From Arthrobacter echini (lineage in GTDB: Bacteria; Actinomycetota; Actinomycetes; Actinomycetales; Micrococcaceae): DNA of 64,000 nucleotides. The stretch covers positions 186,001-250,000 of the forward strand of contig NZ_VSLD01000001.1 in NCBI RefSeq assembly GCF_008107445.1, written 5' to 3'. This document shows, piece by piece, positions 41,751 to 50,048 of this stretch; within the stretch, counting starts at the first letter, position 1; the number at the start of each line of letters is the position of its first letter. A program made the translations under genes and the position numbers. A model generated the notes under the pieces. It was not told the DNA's origin. It did not search any database and worked only from the letters and a program-made list of their open reading frames with translations.

Positions 41751-43238
41751 ATGTCCGCGAACTTCAGCACCACGCAGTCCGGCGCGCCGGTCATCGACGA
41801 CGGCAACTCGTCCGTCATCGGCCGTGACGGCGCCATCCCGCTGACCGATCACTACCTCATCGAGAAGCTGGCCCAGTTCAATCGCGAGCGAGTCCCCGAG
41901 CGCGTTGTCCATGCCAAGGGCGGCGGCGCCTTCGGCATCTTCGAGACCACCGAGGACGTCAGCATGTACACCCGAGCCGCGCTCTTCCAGCAGGGCGCGA
42001 GCACGGAGACGCTCCTCCGGTTCTCCACCGTCGCCGGAGAGCAGGGCTCCCCTGACACCTGGCGCGATCCGCGCGGTTTCTCGCTGAAGTTCTACACCAC
42101 CGAGGGCAACTACGACCTCGTGGGCAACAACACCCCGGTGTTCTTCATCCGCGACGGCATCAAGTTCCCCGACTTCATCCACTCGCAGAAGCGCCTTCCC
42201 GGCACCAATCTGCGCGACGCCGACATGCAGTGGGACTTCTGGACGCTCAGCCCCGAGTCGGCCCACCAGGTCACCTGGCTGATGGGCGATCGTGGCATCC
42301 CCAACTCGTGGCGCACCATGAACGGCTATGGTTCGCACACCTTCATGTGGATCAACGCGGCCGATGAGAAGTTCTGGGTCAAGTACCACTTCAAGACGAA
42401 CCAGGGCCACGAGACGCTGACGGGAGAGGAAGCCGAACTGATCGCCGGCTCCGACGCCGACTACCACCTGCGCGATCTCTCCGAGAACATCGACGAGGGC
42501 AACTTCCCGAGCTGGGACCTCAAGGTCCAGATCATGCCCTACGAGGATGCGAAGACCTACCGCTTCAATCCGTTCGACGTGACGAAGACCTGGTCGCAGC
42601 AGGACTACCCGCTCATCCCCGTCGGCAAGCTCACGCTCAACCGGAATCCGGAGAACTACTTCGCGCAGATCGAGCAGGCCGCCTTCGCGCCGTCGAACTT
42701 CGTGCCCGGGATCGCAGCCAGCCCCGACCGCATGCTGCAGGCCCGTGTCTTCTCCTACGCGGACGCTCACCGCTACCGCGTGGGTGCCAACCACGCACAG
42801 CTGCCGGTGAACATGCCGAAGAACGAGGTGCGGAACTACTCGAAGGACGGCGCGGCGCGCTATCACTTCAACTCCGCCTCCACCCCGGTGTACGCGCCGA
42901 ACTCCATGGGCGGACCCGTCGCGGATCCGGCCCAGTACGGGGCGCACGGCGGATGGGAGAACGACGGCGAGCTCGTCTACGCCGCCCACTCCCTGCACGC
43001 CGAGGACGACGATTTCGGGCAGGCCGGAACGCTCTACCGTGAGGTGTTCGACGACGCCCAGCGCGCACGCTTCCTCGAGACCATCAGCGGCGCCGTCGGA
43101 GGCGTGAAGAGCGAGGAGATCCGCGCCCGGGCCGTCCAGTACTGGACCAACGTGGATGCGGAGCTGGGAGCCAAGCTGGCCTCCAACCTCGGGCAGGGCA
43201 CCACGCCGGCCACCGAGTCCGAGGCCGCGCTCTACTAG
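41751..43238 (+). CDS. katA: Catalase, clade-type monofunctional haem enzyme
   Basis: A 495-residue haem catalase that decomposes hydrogen peroxide. Distal histidine in [12 protein letters not shown], asparagine region in [12 protein letters not shown], and the proximal tyrosine in [13 protein letters not shown]. Length fits the small-subunit class. AAAGGAG precedes the ATG. Terminator follows 34 bases downstream. The Fur-family gene upstream makes this a peroxide-stress operon. Confidence 0.96.
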   Translation: MSANFSTTQSGAPVIDDGNSSVIGRDGAIPLTDHYLIEKLAQFNRERVPERVVHAKGGGAFGIFETTEDVSMYTRAALFQQGASTETLLRFSTVAGEQGSPDTWRDPRGFSLKFYTTEGNYDLVGNNTPVFFIRDGIKFPDFIHSQKRLPGTNLRDADMQWDFWTLSPESAHQVTWLMGDRGIPNSWRTMNGYGSHTFMWINAADEKFWVKYHFKTNQGHETLTGEEAELIAGSDADYHLRDLSENIDEGNFPSWDLKVQIMPYEDAKTYRFNPFDVTKTWSQQDYPLIPVGKLTLNRNPENYFAQIEQAAFAPSNFVPGIAASPDRMLQARVFSYADAHRYRVGANHAQLPVNMPKNEVRNYSKDGAARYHFNSASTPVYAPNSMGGPVADPAQYGAHGGWENDGELVYAAHSLHAEDDDFGQAGTLYREVFDDAQRARFLETISGAVGGVKSEEIRARAVQYWTNVDAELGAKLASNLGQGTTPATESEAALY

Positions 43239-43271
43239 GGGGCCGGGCACCGGATCCTCAGGATCGACGAA

Positions 43272-43303
43272 GGAAGGGCGGACCCTCGGGGGTCCGCCCT
43301 TCC
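43272..43303. terminator. Terminator after catalase
   Basis: GGAAGGGCGGACC and GGTCCGCCCTTCC make a perfect 13-bp stem with a 6-base loop. Confidence 0.85.
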
Positions 43304-43343
43304 GTGGTCCGGGCCGACGTCCCTGGCTGTGACGGTGGTACCC

Positions 43344-44369
43344 CTAGTGCCTCCGCGCCGCCAGGAAACGGTCCTCGGCTCCGTAGTCGAAGTCGTTCTC
43401 GAAGAAGTCCGTCGGCTGCATCGGGGCGATGCCCTGACGCCTTGCCTCGTCCACCAGCCAGTCGACGGTGGGTCCGATGGTGCTCGCGTAGTCCCCCACC
43501 GGTCGGTACCCGAGTTCCAGAGCAGCCGAGAGATCGAGGACGATCGGCGCTGCGGCGTCCCAGGGGGTCCGTCCGAGCCGATCGTCCGCCGCCCGGTCCT
43601 GGACCACTTCCTGCCACTCGTGGCCGAGCCGCGCTGCGATGGTGCGGACGATCTCCACCACGGACGGTGCATCGGGATCCGCACTGTTCAGGATGCGCGC
43701 ACCGGGTACCTCCGCCACCACCTGGACGAGCGCGGCGATGTTGACCGCGGCACTCGTGTGGTTGACCGCGTGCGGCACGCGCAGGAGGACGGCGCCGCGG
43801 CGGTCGAGGACACGCCGCACCACGTGCCACTCCCGCGCCGGCAGAGCGCCGACGCCGTGGACCTTCGAGGCCCTGATCACCGAGACGGGATGACCCGACT
43901 CCAGGTAGGCCTGTTCGGCCGCGACCTTATTGGACCCATAGCCCTCCGCCGAGCGGTGATCGATATGCCGCGGGGTCATGACGGGATTGTCCTCGCGGAT
44001 CGCAGCCGCGAAACGGGGCGCCTGGGACGAATTCACGTGGCGCCCCTCCGCGTCGACATAGACGGCCTTGCTCGAAAGCATCACCGTGGAGCCGACACCA
44101 CCCAGATGCGGCAGCACCAGGCAGGCGTCAGCGCGGGTGAAGGCGAGGCAGTCGACCAGCAGGTCCGCACCGGGTGACAGGACCGCAGCGACCCCGGCGC
44201 CGTCACGGCGCTCGAAGGCAGTGAAGGAGGCTCCCGCGGCCAGCAGATCGGCGGGCACCCGCGAGGCATCCCGGGCCGCCACTTCCACGTCCCAGCCCGC
44301 CCCCACCAGGTGGCGTGCGACGGCGAGGCCGATGACGCCGGTTCCGCCCAGGATGATCGCTCTGCCCAT
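43344..44369 (-). CDS. NAD-dependent epimerase/dehydratase-like protein
   Basis: A 341-residue extended-SDR protein. The nucleotide-binding motif is AIILGGTGVIGLAVARHL at the start, with later LVDCLAFTRADACLV and the SDR region YGSNKVAAEQ containing tyrosine and lysine. The relatives are nucleoside-diphosphate-sugar epimerase-like, atypical in the last part. Substrate unknown. TACAGT lies six bases before the ATG on the minus strand. Confidence 0.8.
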   Translation of the reverse strand: MGRAIILGGTGVIGLAVARHLVGAGWDVEVAARDASRVPADLLAAGASFTAFERRDGAGVAAVLSPGADLLVDCLAFTRADACLVLPHLGGVGSTVMLSSKAVYVDAEGRHVNSSQAPRFAAAIREDNPVMTPRHIDHRSAEGYGSNKVAAEQAYLESGHPVSVIRASKVHGVGALPAREWHVVRRVLDRRGAVLLRVPHAVNHTSAAVNIAALVQVVAEVPGARILNSADPDAPSVVEIVRTIAARLGHEWQEVVQDRAADDRLGRTPWDAAAPIVLDLSAALELGYRPVGDYASTIGPTVDWLVDEARRQGIAPMQPTDFFENDFDYGAEDRFLAARRH

Positions 44370-44499
44370 TCGAGCACTGTAGTGGACGCCGCTGCGCAGT
44401 ATCCGTAGGGCCCCGCCACGACGGGACCGACAGACCGCTGTGCCAGCTCTTGGGGCAGGCCCCACCGGTCACTAGACTCGTCGAAAGGGGGCGGCAGGT

Positions 44500-44889
44500 A
44501 TGGGATTGGAACGCCGATTCTCGGTGACTGTCGAGCAGGAGAATCTGGTCTGCGTGAAGTGGGCTCCGACCATCGTGCTCCGCCACGTCGACGGGGCGCT
44601 CCTGAGCCAGGACATCCGCCGCGCCCTCCCCGGTCAGCGTGTGCATCTACTGATGCTCCTGAACGACATGACGTCCCTGAGCCGGGACGTCCTGGCCTAC
44701 TTCGCCAAGCACGTCCAGCTCTCCGCCGTTGCGCTCGTGGGCCCCTCGATCCTCGACCAGCCGCTGGTGGACCTGTATCTCGAGGTGTACGAGCCGCCCT
44801 TCCCCGTGGGGTACTTCGCCACCGAGGCACCGGCCCGGTCCTGGCTGAGGTCCCAGCCCACGCTGAAAACTCCCCCGCCCGTCCGGTGA
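44500..44889 (+). CDS. STAS/SpoIIAA-like protein (DUF7793-type)
   Basis: A 129-residue protein with alternating strands and helices: VCVKWAPTIVLRHVDGALLS, MLLNDMTSLSRDVLAYFA, LSAVALVGPSI and PFPVGYFATEAPARSWL. The pattern is that of STAS-like folds found as DUF7793 proteins in Actinobacteria. No phosphorylatable serine of SpoIIAA is clear, so signalling role is open. TAGACT at 44473 is a probable -10. Confidence 0.6.
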   Translation: MGLERRFSVTVEQENLVCVKWAPTIVLRHVDGALLSQDIRRALPGQRVHLLMLLNDMTSLSRDVLAYFAKHVQLSAVALVGPSILDQPLVDLYLEVYEPPFPVGYFATEAPARSWLRSQPTLKTPPPVR

Positions 44890-44890
44890 A

Positions 44891-44932
44891 CGATGCGTGC
44901 CCGGGAGGCCGGAGCCGCCCGGGCACGCATCG
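44891..44932. terminator. Terminator shared by STAS-like gene and MMPL gene
   Basis: CGATGCGTGCCCGG and CCGGGCACGCATCG form a perfect 14-bp stem with a 14-base loop between convergent genes. Confidence 0.8.
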
Positions 44933-44938
44933 ACAGTG

Positions 44939-47524
44939 CTAGACCGAGACCTTCTCCCCGCGTTCCAGCTCTGCCTTCTCCTCGGGCGCCGGCTTCGCCT
45001 CCTCGCCGCGCTCGAGCTTGGCGCCTTCGACGTCGACATCCGGCAGGATGCGCTCCAGCCAGGCCGGCAGCCACCAGGCGTGCCTGCCCAGCAGGTACAT
45101 GGCCGCCGGGATGAGCGTCATACGGACCACGAACGCGTCCAGGAGGACGCCGAACGCGAGCCCGAACCCGATGGGACGCACCATGGCGAGCTCCGAGAAG
45201 ACGAAGCCGGCGAACACCGAGACCATGATGATGGCCGCGGCGGTGACGACCCGTGCGCCGTGGCTGAACCCGATGCGCACCGCCGCCTTGGGATCGGCAC
45301 CGTGCACGAAGGCCTCCCGCATGCCCGAGACCAGGAACATCTGGTAGTCCATCGCGAGGCCGAAGAGCACGCCGATCAGGATGATGGGCAGGAAGCTCAG
45401 GATGGGCCCGGGGTTCGAGACCGCGAAGAGGCTTCCGAGCCACCCCCACTGGTAGATGGCGACCGTGGCTCCGAAGCTGGCGAGCAGGGAGAGCAGGAAG
45501 CCCGCCGTCGCGATCACCGGCACGAGGATGGAGCGGAAGACGAGCAGCAGCAGGATCAGGGACAGCCCCACGACGATGCCGAGGTAGGGCGGCAGCGCCT
45601 GGACGAGCTTCTCCGACACGTCGATATTCGCAGCCGTCTGTCCGGTGACGGCGACCGGCACGCCGGTCTGCTCCTCGATGCTGTCCGAGGCGGAGCGCAG
45701 GTCGCGCACCAGGTTCTCCGTGCTCTCGCTGGACGGGCCTTCCTCCGGAATGAGCTGGAAGATGGCCGTCCGTCCGTCCTCGCTGACGGTGGCCGGCACC
45801 GAGGCTGCAACATTGTCCACGTCCAACAGGAGGTCGTTGACATCCAGCTGGAGCGCGGTCAGTTCGGTCTCGTCCTGTGTCTCGGGGAAGGACCCGACCA
45901 CGATCAGTGGACCGTTCGTTCCCTCGCCGAACTTGTCGCCGATGGTGGTGTACGCCTGGAACGCCGTGGAATCGGCCGGCTCCGCACCGCCGTCGGGCAG
46001 TCCGACACGCAGCTGCGTGGCCGGGATGGCGATCACCCCGAGCAGTACCACCCCCGCGAGAACCGTGAGGATGGGCTTCCGGGTGGCGATCCCACCCCAG
46101 CCGGCCCCCTTGGCGGCCCGCTCGTCGGCGGCCTCCGTGGGATCCTGGCCCTCGACTGGCGCCTTGGCGGAGTGCTTTCCGCCGTTCCCCCGCGCCCAGC
46201 GGCGCTTCGACACGATCCGGCGCCCGATCACGGCGAGCAGGGCCGGCGTCAGGGTGAGTGCCACGAGCACGGCGGCCGCGACCGTTCCGGCCGCGGACAG
46301 ACCCATCACCGTCAGGAACGGCAGACCGGGTACGGCGAGCGCGGCAAGGGCCACGACGACGGTGATCCCCGCGAAGAGGACCGCGTTACCCGCGGTTCCC
46401 GTGGCCCGGGCGATGGATTCCCGCAGTTCCATGCCGCGGAGCAGCTGGGTCCTGTGGCGATTGACGATGAACAGGGAGTAGTCGATCCCCACGGCAAGGC
46501 CGAGCATCAGGGCCAGGACGGGCGAGATACTGTTCATCTCGATGACACCGGAGAGGGCGAAGGTGATACCCACACCCACGCCTACACCGACCACCGCCAT
46601 GAGCAGCGGCAGACCGGCGGCGACAAGCGTTCCGAGCATCAGGATCAGCACGATCGCGGCAACGGCCAGGCCTATGAGTTCGGCGGCGCCGGCGATGCCG
46701 GAGACGTCCTCGACGATCTCCTTGCTGAAATCGACCGTGACACCGGCCGAGTCGGCTTCGGACGCTGTCTCCTGCACCTTCTCGCGGAGCTCCGGGGACA
46801 CACCGTTGATCTGCCCGTCGAACTGGACGTTCGCGACGGCGGCGGATCCGTCGTCGGAGAGCAGGCTCACTCCGGAGGTGGCCTCGAGCTGCCGCTGGGC
46901 CTGATCGAGTTCGGTGGTACCGGACTCGAACTGCTCCCGGCCGGACTCGAGCTCCGCTTTGCTGGCATCAAGTTCGGCCTGACCCTGCTCGAGCTGCCGC
47001 TCCGTGGCCGCTTCCCTCGCTGCCGGAAGCTGATCACGGGCACTCTCGAACTGGGACCGCTGCTCGTCGAGCTCGGCCTGGCCCTGCTCGAGCTGCTCCT
47101 CGCCGCTCGTGAGCTTCTGCTCGCTGGCCTCGAGTTCCGCGCGCCCGGACTCGATCTCCTCCTTGCCCGAGTCGACCTGCGCTGCCACGTCGAACGGATC
47201 GACGACCCCGCGTACACCGTCGAACCCGGCGATGGAGGCGAGGACGGCCTGTACCTCGTCCTGCTGCTCGGTCGAGAACGCCGAGCCGTCGTCCGTGGTG
47301 AACACCACGGTGCCCGTGCCTCCCACGGCCTCGGGCAGTTCGTCCTTCAGCCGGTCGGAGATGCGCTGGGACTCGGTACCGGGTATCGAGAAGTTGTTCG
47401 TGAGGGTTCCGGAGAACGCAGCGGCGGCTCCGCCGACGGCGAGCATGATCGCCAGCCAGGCGGATATCACCCACCATCGCCTCCGATAGGCGAACGAGCC
47501 GAGCCGATAGAGCAGAAATGCCAT
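44939..47524 (-). CDS. MMPL/RND-family transporter (YdfJ-like)
   Basis: An 861-residue exporter with 11-12 helices in two MMPL repeats (helix-2 motif GLAVGIDYSLFIVNRHR in the first, GLAMDYQMFLVSGMREAF in the second). The large extracytoplasmic loop after helix 1 contains a heptad-like, Glu/Gln-rich coiled-coil stretch (repeats of LEQGQAEL, about residues 115-220), as in YdfJ. Tail rich in Lys/Glu. Probably exports lipids or lipophilic toxins using proton motive force. It is 45 bases after the TetR gene and likely controlled by it. Confidence 0.92.
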   Translation of the reverse strand: MAFLLYRLGSFAYRRRWWVISAWLAIMLAVGGAAAAFSGTLTNNFSIPGTESQRISDRLKDELPEAVGGTGTVVFTTDDGSAFSTEQQDEVQAVLASIAGFDGVRGVVDPFDVAAQVDSGKEEIESGRAELEASEQKLTSGEEQLEQGQAELDEQRSQFESARDQLPAAREAATERQLEQGQAELDASKAELESGREQFESGTTELDQAQRQLEATSGVSLLSDDGSAAVANVQFDGQINGVSPELREKVQETASEADSAGVTVDFSKEIVEDVSGIAGAAELIGLAVAAIVLILMLGTLVAAGLPLLMAVVGVGVGVGITFALSGVIEMNSISPVLALMLGLAVGIDYSLFIVNRHRTQLLRGMELRESIARATGTAGNAVLFAGITVVVALAALAVPGLPFLTVMGLSAAGTVAAAVLVALTLTPALLAVIGRRIVSKRRWARGNGGKHSAKAPVEGQDPTEAADERAAKGAGWGGIATRKPILTVLAGVVLLGVIAIPATQLRVGLPDGGAEPADSTAFQAYTTIGDKFGEGTNGPLIVVGSFPETQDETELTALQLDVNDLLLDVDNVAASVPATVSEDGRTAIFQLIPEEGPSSESTENLVRDLRSASDSIEEQTGVPVAVTGQTAANIDVSEKLVQALPPYLGIVVGLSLILLLLVFRSILVPVIATAGFLLSLLASFGATVAIYQWGWLGSLFAVSNPGPILSFLPIILIGVLFGLAMDYQMFLVSGMREAFVHGADPKAAVRIGFSHGARVVTAAAIIMVSVFAGFVFSELAMVRPIGFGLAFGVLLDAFVVRMTLIPAAMYLLGRHAWWLPAWLERILPDVDVEGAKLERGEEAKPAPEEKAELERGEKVSV

Positions 47525-47569
47525 GGAGTGATCCTTGCGGGGAGGGACGGACGGGAAGAGGACGAAAGA

Positions 47570-48241
47570 TCAGGAACGAGCGGGAATGTCCGGGGGATCC
47601 GGCGCGATCAGCGCACCCGGATCAGCGAAGCCGTCGCGCAGCATCGTCAGTGCGGCGAGGATACGAGCCTCGAGTTGCTTGCCCGAATCGGAGGCCGATG
47701 GCGGCGTGTGCACGGCCCAGTCGCGCAGGGCGGCCCTGGTGCTGGACATCACGCAGCCCACGAGCGCCGTCAGATAGAGCTCGGAGGCAGCGGTACCGAG
47801 TCTGGCGCGCAGCGCCTCGCCGATCCTCGCCTCCGCGCGCTCCCAGGAATGCAACTGGGCCCTCAACAGATCGGGGTCGGCACCCGCCATGCGGAACAGT
47901 TCGCCGTGCTGGGACAACCCTTCCATCCTCGTCGTCTCGGTGAAGGCGCGGATGATTGCACCGAACAGCGGTTCGTTCGCGGGGAGCTGCTCGAAGACGC
48001 CGAGGGCCAGATCGATGAACAGGTCCATCCGGACGGTAAGGGCGTCCTCGGCACTTGGAAAGTAGTTGAAGAACGTGCGCCGGGAGACTCCCGCGCGCTC
48101 CACGATCTGGTCGACGGTGAAGGCACCCGGTCCGACGGACCGTGCCAGCTCGAACGCCGCGTCCGCGATGGCATGACGGGTGTCGATCTTGTTCTGTTCA
48201 CGGCGGCCCAGGGGCTCGGCGTGATGGTTCGCCTTCAGCAC
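47570..48241 (-). CDS. TetR-family regulator of the MMPL transporter
   Basis: A 223-residue regulator. N-terminal helix-turn-helix: TRHAIADAAFELAR and VDQIVERAGVSRRTFFNYF. The GTG at 48241 is chosen because TATTCT on the minus strand ends six bases before it; an in-frame ATG 36 bases upstream (48277) would start within the operator. It probably represses itself and the transporter, which is encoded immediately downstream. Confidence 0.88.
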   Translation of the reverse strand: MLKANHHAEPLGRREQNKIDTRHAIADAAFELARSVGPGAFTVDQIVERAGVSRRTFFNYFPSAEDALTVRMDLFIDLALGVFEQLPANEPLFGAIIRAFTETTRMEGLSQHGELFRMAGADPDLLRAQLHSWERAEARIGEALRARLGTAASELYLTALVGCVMSSTRAALRDWAVHTPPSASDSGKQLEARILAALTMLRDGFADPGALIAPDPPDIPARS

Positions 48242-48246
48242 TGCTC

Positions 48247-48277
48247 CAGAATACTGCAATTTTTGCACTCCGTGCAA
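48247..48277. promoter_or_regulatory. Intergenic TetR operator with TTGCA half-sites
   Basis: TTGCAC-TCC-GTGCAA (48263-48277) is a perfect 6-bp inverted repeat. TGCAA-TTT-TTGCA (48255-48267) is a second, overlapping it. They lie between the divergent tetR and CDF genes. TTGCAC may be the -35 for both, and TATTCT (minus strand, 48252-48247) the -10 of tetR. Confidence 0.6.
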
Positions 48278-48315
48278 CGAAGCGTGTGTTCATCCAGCAC
48301 TGTACTGTTGGATCC

Positions 48316-49233
48316 ATGGCGTCGCACCAGCATCACACCTCGAGCGCTTCCTCCAGCCGTGGGCCCCTGGCCGCGGCTTTGGGCATCACTGTCCTCGTCT
48401 TCGTGCTGCAGATCATCGGAGCCCTGTGGACAGGGAGCCTTGCCCTGCTCTTCGACTCCGTCCACGTCCTCACGGACGCCGCCGGTCTGGCAATCGCTCT
48501 CGGTGCCGCGACTCTCGCGATCCGCCCCGCAACGGCGCGACGTTCCTGGGGTTTCCGCCGGGCCGAGGTGATTGCGGCCCTGCTCCAGGCAGCCTTCCTC
48601 CTGGCCGTCGGCGCCTACGTGCTGGTCGAGGGGGTCAAGCGCCTGATCACACCCGAGGATGTCGCCGCCCCGGAGATGATCGTCTTCGGCGTCGTCGGCC
48701 TCCTGGGGAACCTGGTTGCCCTGGGGCTCCTGTCGCGACACCGCGCTGCCAGCTTCAATCTGAGGGCTGCCTTCCTCGAGGTGCTCAACGACGCTCTCGG
48801 CTCGGTGGCCGTGATCGTCGCGGCCGTCGTCATCACGCTCACCGGATGGATGCGCGCCGACGCCCTCGTGGCTCTGCTCATCGGCGCCCTGATCATCCCG
48901 CGGACCGTCAAGCTGCTGCGCGAGACCATCGATGTGCTGCTCGAATCCACTCCAGTGGGCATCGATCTCGATGCTGTCCGGTCGCACCTCGCGCGCCTGC
49001 CCCGGGTCCGCGACGTCCACGATCTGCACATCACCCAGATCGCCACGGGGCTTCCGGTCCTCACGGCGCACGTGGTGGTGGACGACGAGTGCTACAGGGA
49101 CGGCTCCGCCCACGCCGTACTCGATCAGCTCCAGGAGTGCGTGAGCGAACACTTCGAGGTGGGTATCGATCACTGCACCTTCCAGATCGAGCCCCTGGGG
49201 CATGTGCCGCACGAGACGGAACTCGCACACTGA
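48316..49233 (+). CDS. Cation diffusion facilitator (CzcD-like metal efflux)
   Basis: A 305-residue CDF transporter exporting divalent metal such as zinc or cadmium in exchange for protons. Six helices; first-site residues in LLFDSVHVLTDAAGLAIAL (aspartates in helix 2) and VLNDALGSVAVIVAA (helix 5). Histidine-rich start MASQHHHTSSASS. Cytoplasmic C-terminal domain VRDVHDLHITQIATGLPVL. TACTGT lies seven bases before the ATG. Its stop overlaps the CmtR-like sensor gene by one base. Confidence 0.92.
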   Translation: MASHQHHTSSASSSRGPLAAALGITVLVFVLQIIGALWTGSLALLFDSVHVLTDAAGLAIALGAATLAIRPATARRSWGFRRAEVIAALLQAAFLLAVGAYVLVEGVKRLITPEDVAAPEMIVFGVVGLLGNLVALGLLSRHRAASFNLRAAFLEVLNDALGSVAVIVAAVVITLTGWMRADALVALLIGALIIPRTVKLLRETIDVLLESTPVGIDLDAVRSHLARLPRVRDVHDLHITQIATGLPVLTAHVVVDDECYRDGSAHAVLDQLQECVSEHFEVGIDHCTFQIEPLGHVPHETELAH

Positions 49234-49652
49234 TGCTGCACGCCCTGACCTCGACGTCGGTCCTGGAGCGCGTGGGGACGGCCCTGTCGGATCCCACGCG
49301 GGTCCGCATCCTGGTAGCGCTGCGGGATGCCTCCGCATACCCCAGCGAGCTCGCCGATCTCCTCGGGGTCAGCAGGCAGAGCCTGTCCAATCACCTCTCG
49401 TGCTTGCGCGGGTGCGGTCTCGTGGTCTTCGTGCCCGAGGGCCGGCGTTCACGCTACGAGCTCGTGGACCCGAAACTCGGTCACGCGATCACCGATCTGC
49501 TCGGCGTCGTCCTGGCCGTGGATCCGAAGCACGACGCCGGCCCGACCGAACGCGAGAACGGCAGGGCCCCGGCGGATCGTCGTGTCCGCCCGGGCCCTGC
49601 CATCCGCGATGCCGCGGCGTCGAGGCCGGTCAGCCCATCAGTCGGGACCTGA
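49233..49652 (+). CDS. ArsR/SmtB-family metal sensor, CmtR-like
   Basis: A 139-residue winged-helix repressor translated from TGATG overlap with the CDF gene. Cys57 and Cys61 in LSNHLSCLRGCGLV are at the exact positions of the Cd/Pb ligands of M. tuberculosis CmtR; the third ligand (Cys102 in CmtR) is not seen in the tail (VDPKHDAGPTEREN). It probably represses the CDF pair. The last 40 codons run through a strong terminator hairpin and overlap the convergent DUF779 gene by 23 bases. Confidence 0.88.
   Translation: MLHALTSTSVLERVGTALSDPTRVRILVALRDASAYPSELADLLGVSRQSLSNHLSCLRGCGLVVFVPEGRRSRYELVDPKLGHAITDLLGVVLAVDPKHDAGPTERENGRAPADRRVRPGPAIRDAAASRPVSPSVGT
49560..49601. terminator. Terminator embedded in the 3' part of the arsR-type gene
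   Basis: GGCAGGGCCC-c-GGCGGA and TCCGCC-c-GGGCCCTGCC pair over 16 bp with one C-C mismatch around an 8-base loop. It lies within the sensor's reading frame and also 29 bases past the DUF779 stop on the other strand. Confidence 0.7.
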
Positions 49653-50034
49653 TCAGGAATCTCTTGCCCTCGGGAGCTTCCACGGAGAACCCGCTCCCCC
49701 GTCCCGGCACCACGTCGACCGTCAGATGCGTGTGGCGCCAGTACTCGAACTGCTCCCGCGACATCCAGAACTCGATCGGTCGGGAGTCGGCGTCGGTCCC
49801 GGGCGTATCGGAGGAGATGTCGAGGACGCCGAGGAGCACGTCGGCCTCGGCCGTGATGAACTCGCCCGCCGGATAGCACATCGGCGACGAGCCGTCGCAG
49901 CATCCGCCGGACTGGTGGAACATCAGGGGTCCGTGGAGGAGCCACAGCTTGTCCAGCAACTCGACGGCGCTCTCGGTGAGCGCCACCCGGGAGAAGGTCT
50001 CCCCCGGGATGGTCACCGATGCCTCGACGGTCAT
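49630..50034 (-). CDS. DUF779 family protein
   Basis: A 134-residue protein with the family cysteine pattern MFHQSGGCCDGSSPMCYP. DUF779 genes commonly lie next to acetaldehyde/aldehyde dehydrogenase genes, as here (15 bases after it). Possibly redox- or metal-binding. ATG 50034. Confidence 0.9.
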   Translation of the reverse strand: MTVEASVTIPGETFSRVALTESAVELLDKLWLLHGPLMFHQSGGCCDGSSPMCYPAGEFITAEADVLLGVLDISSDTPGTDADSRPIEFWMSREQFEYWRHTHLTVDVVPGRGSGFSVEAPEGKRFLIRSRLMG

Positions 50035-50048
50035 GGCGTCCCCATCGC

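Noticed and set aside
44897-48571. A 1224-codon open frame on the plus strand
   Set aside because: It is antisense to the MMPL transporter and tetR genes, both of which have clear protein homology; the composition is that of a GC-rich shadow frame.
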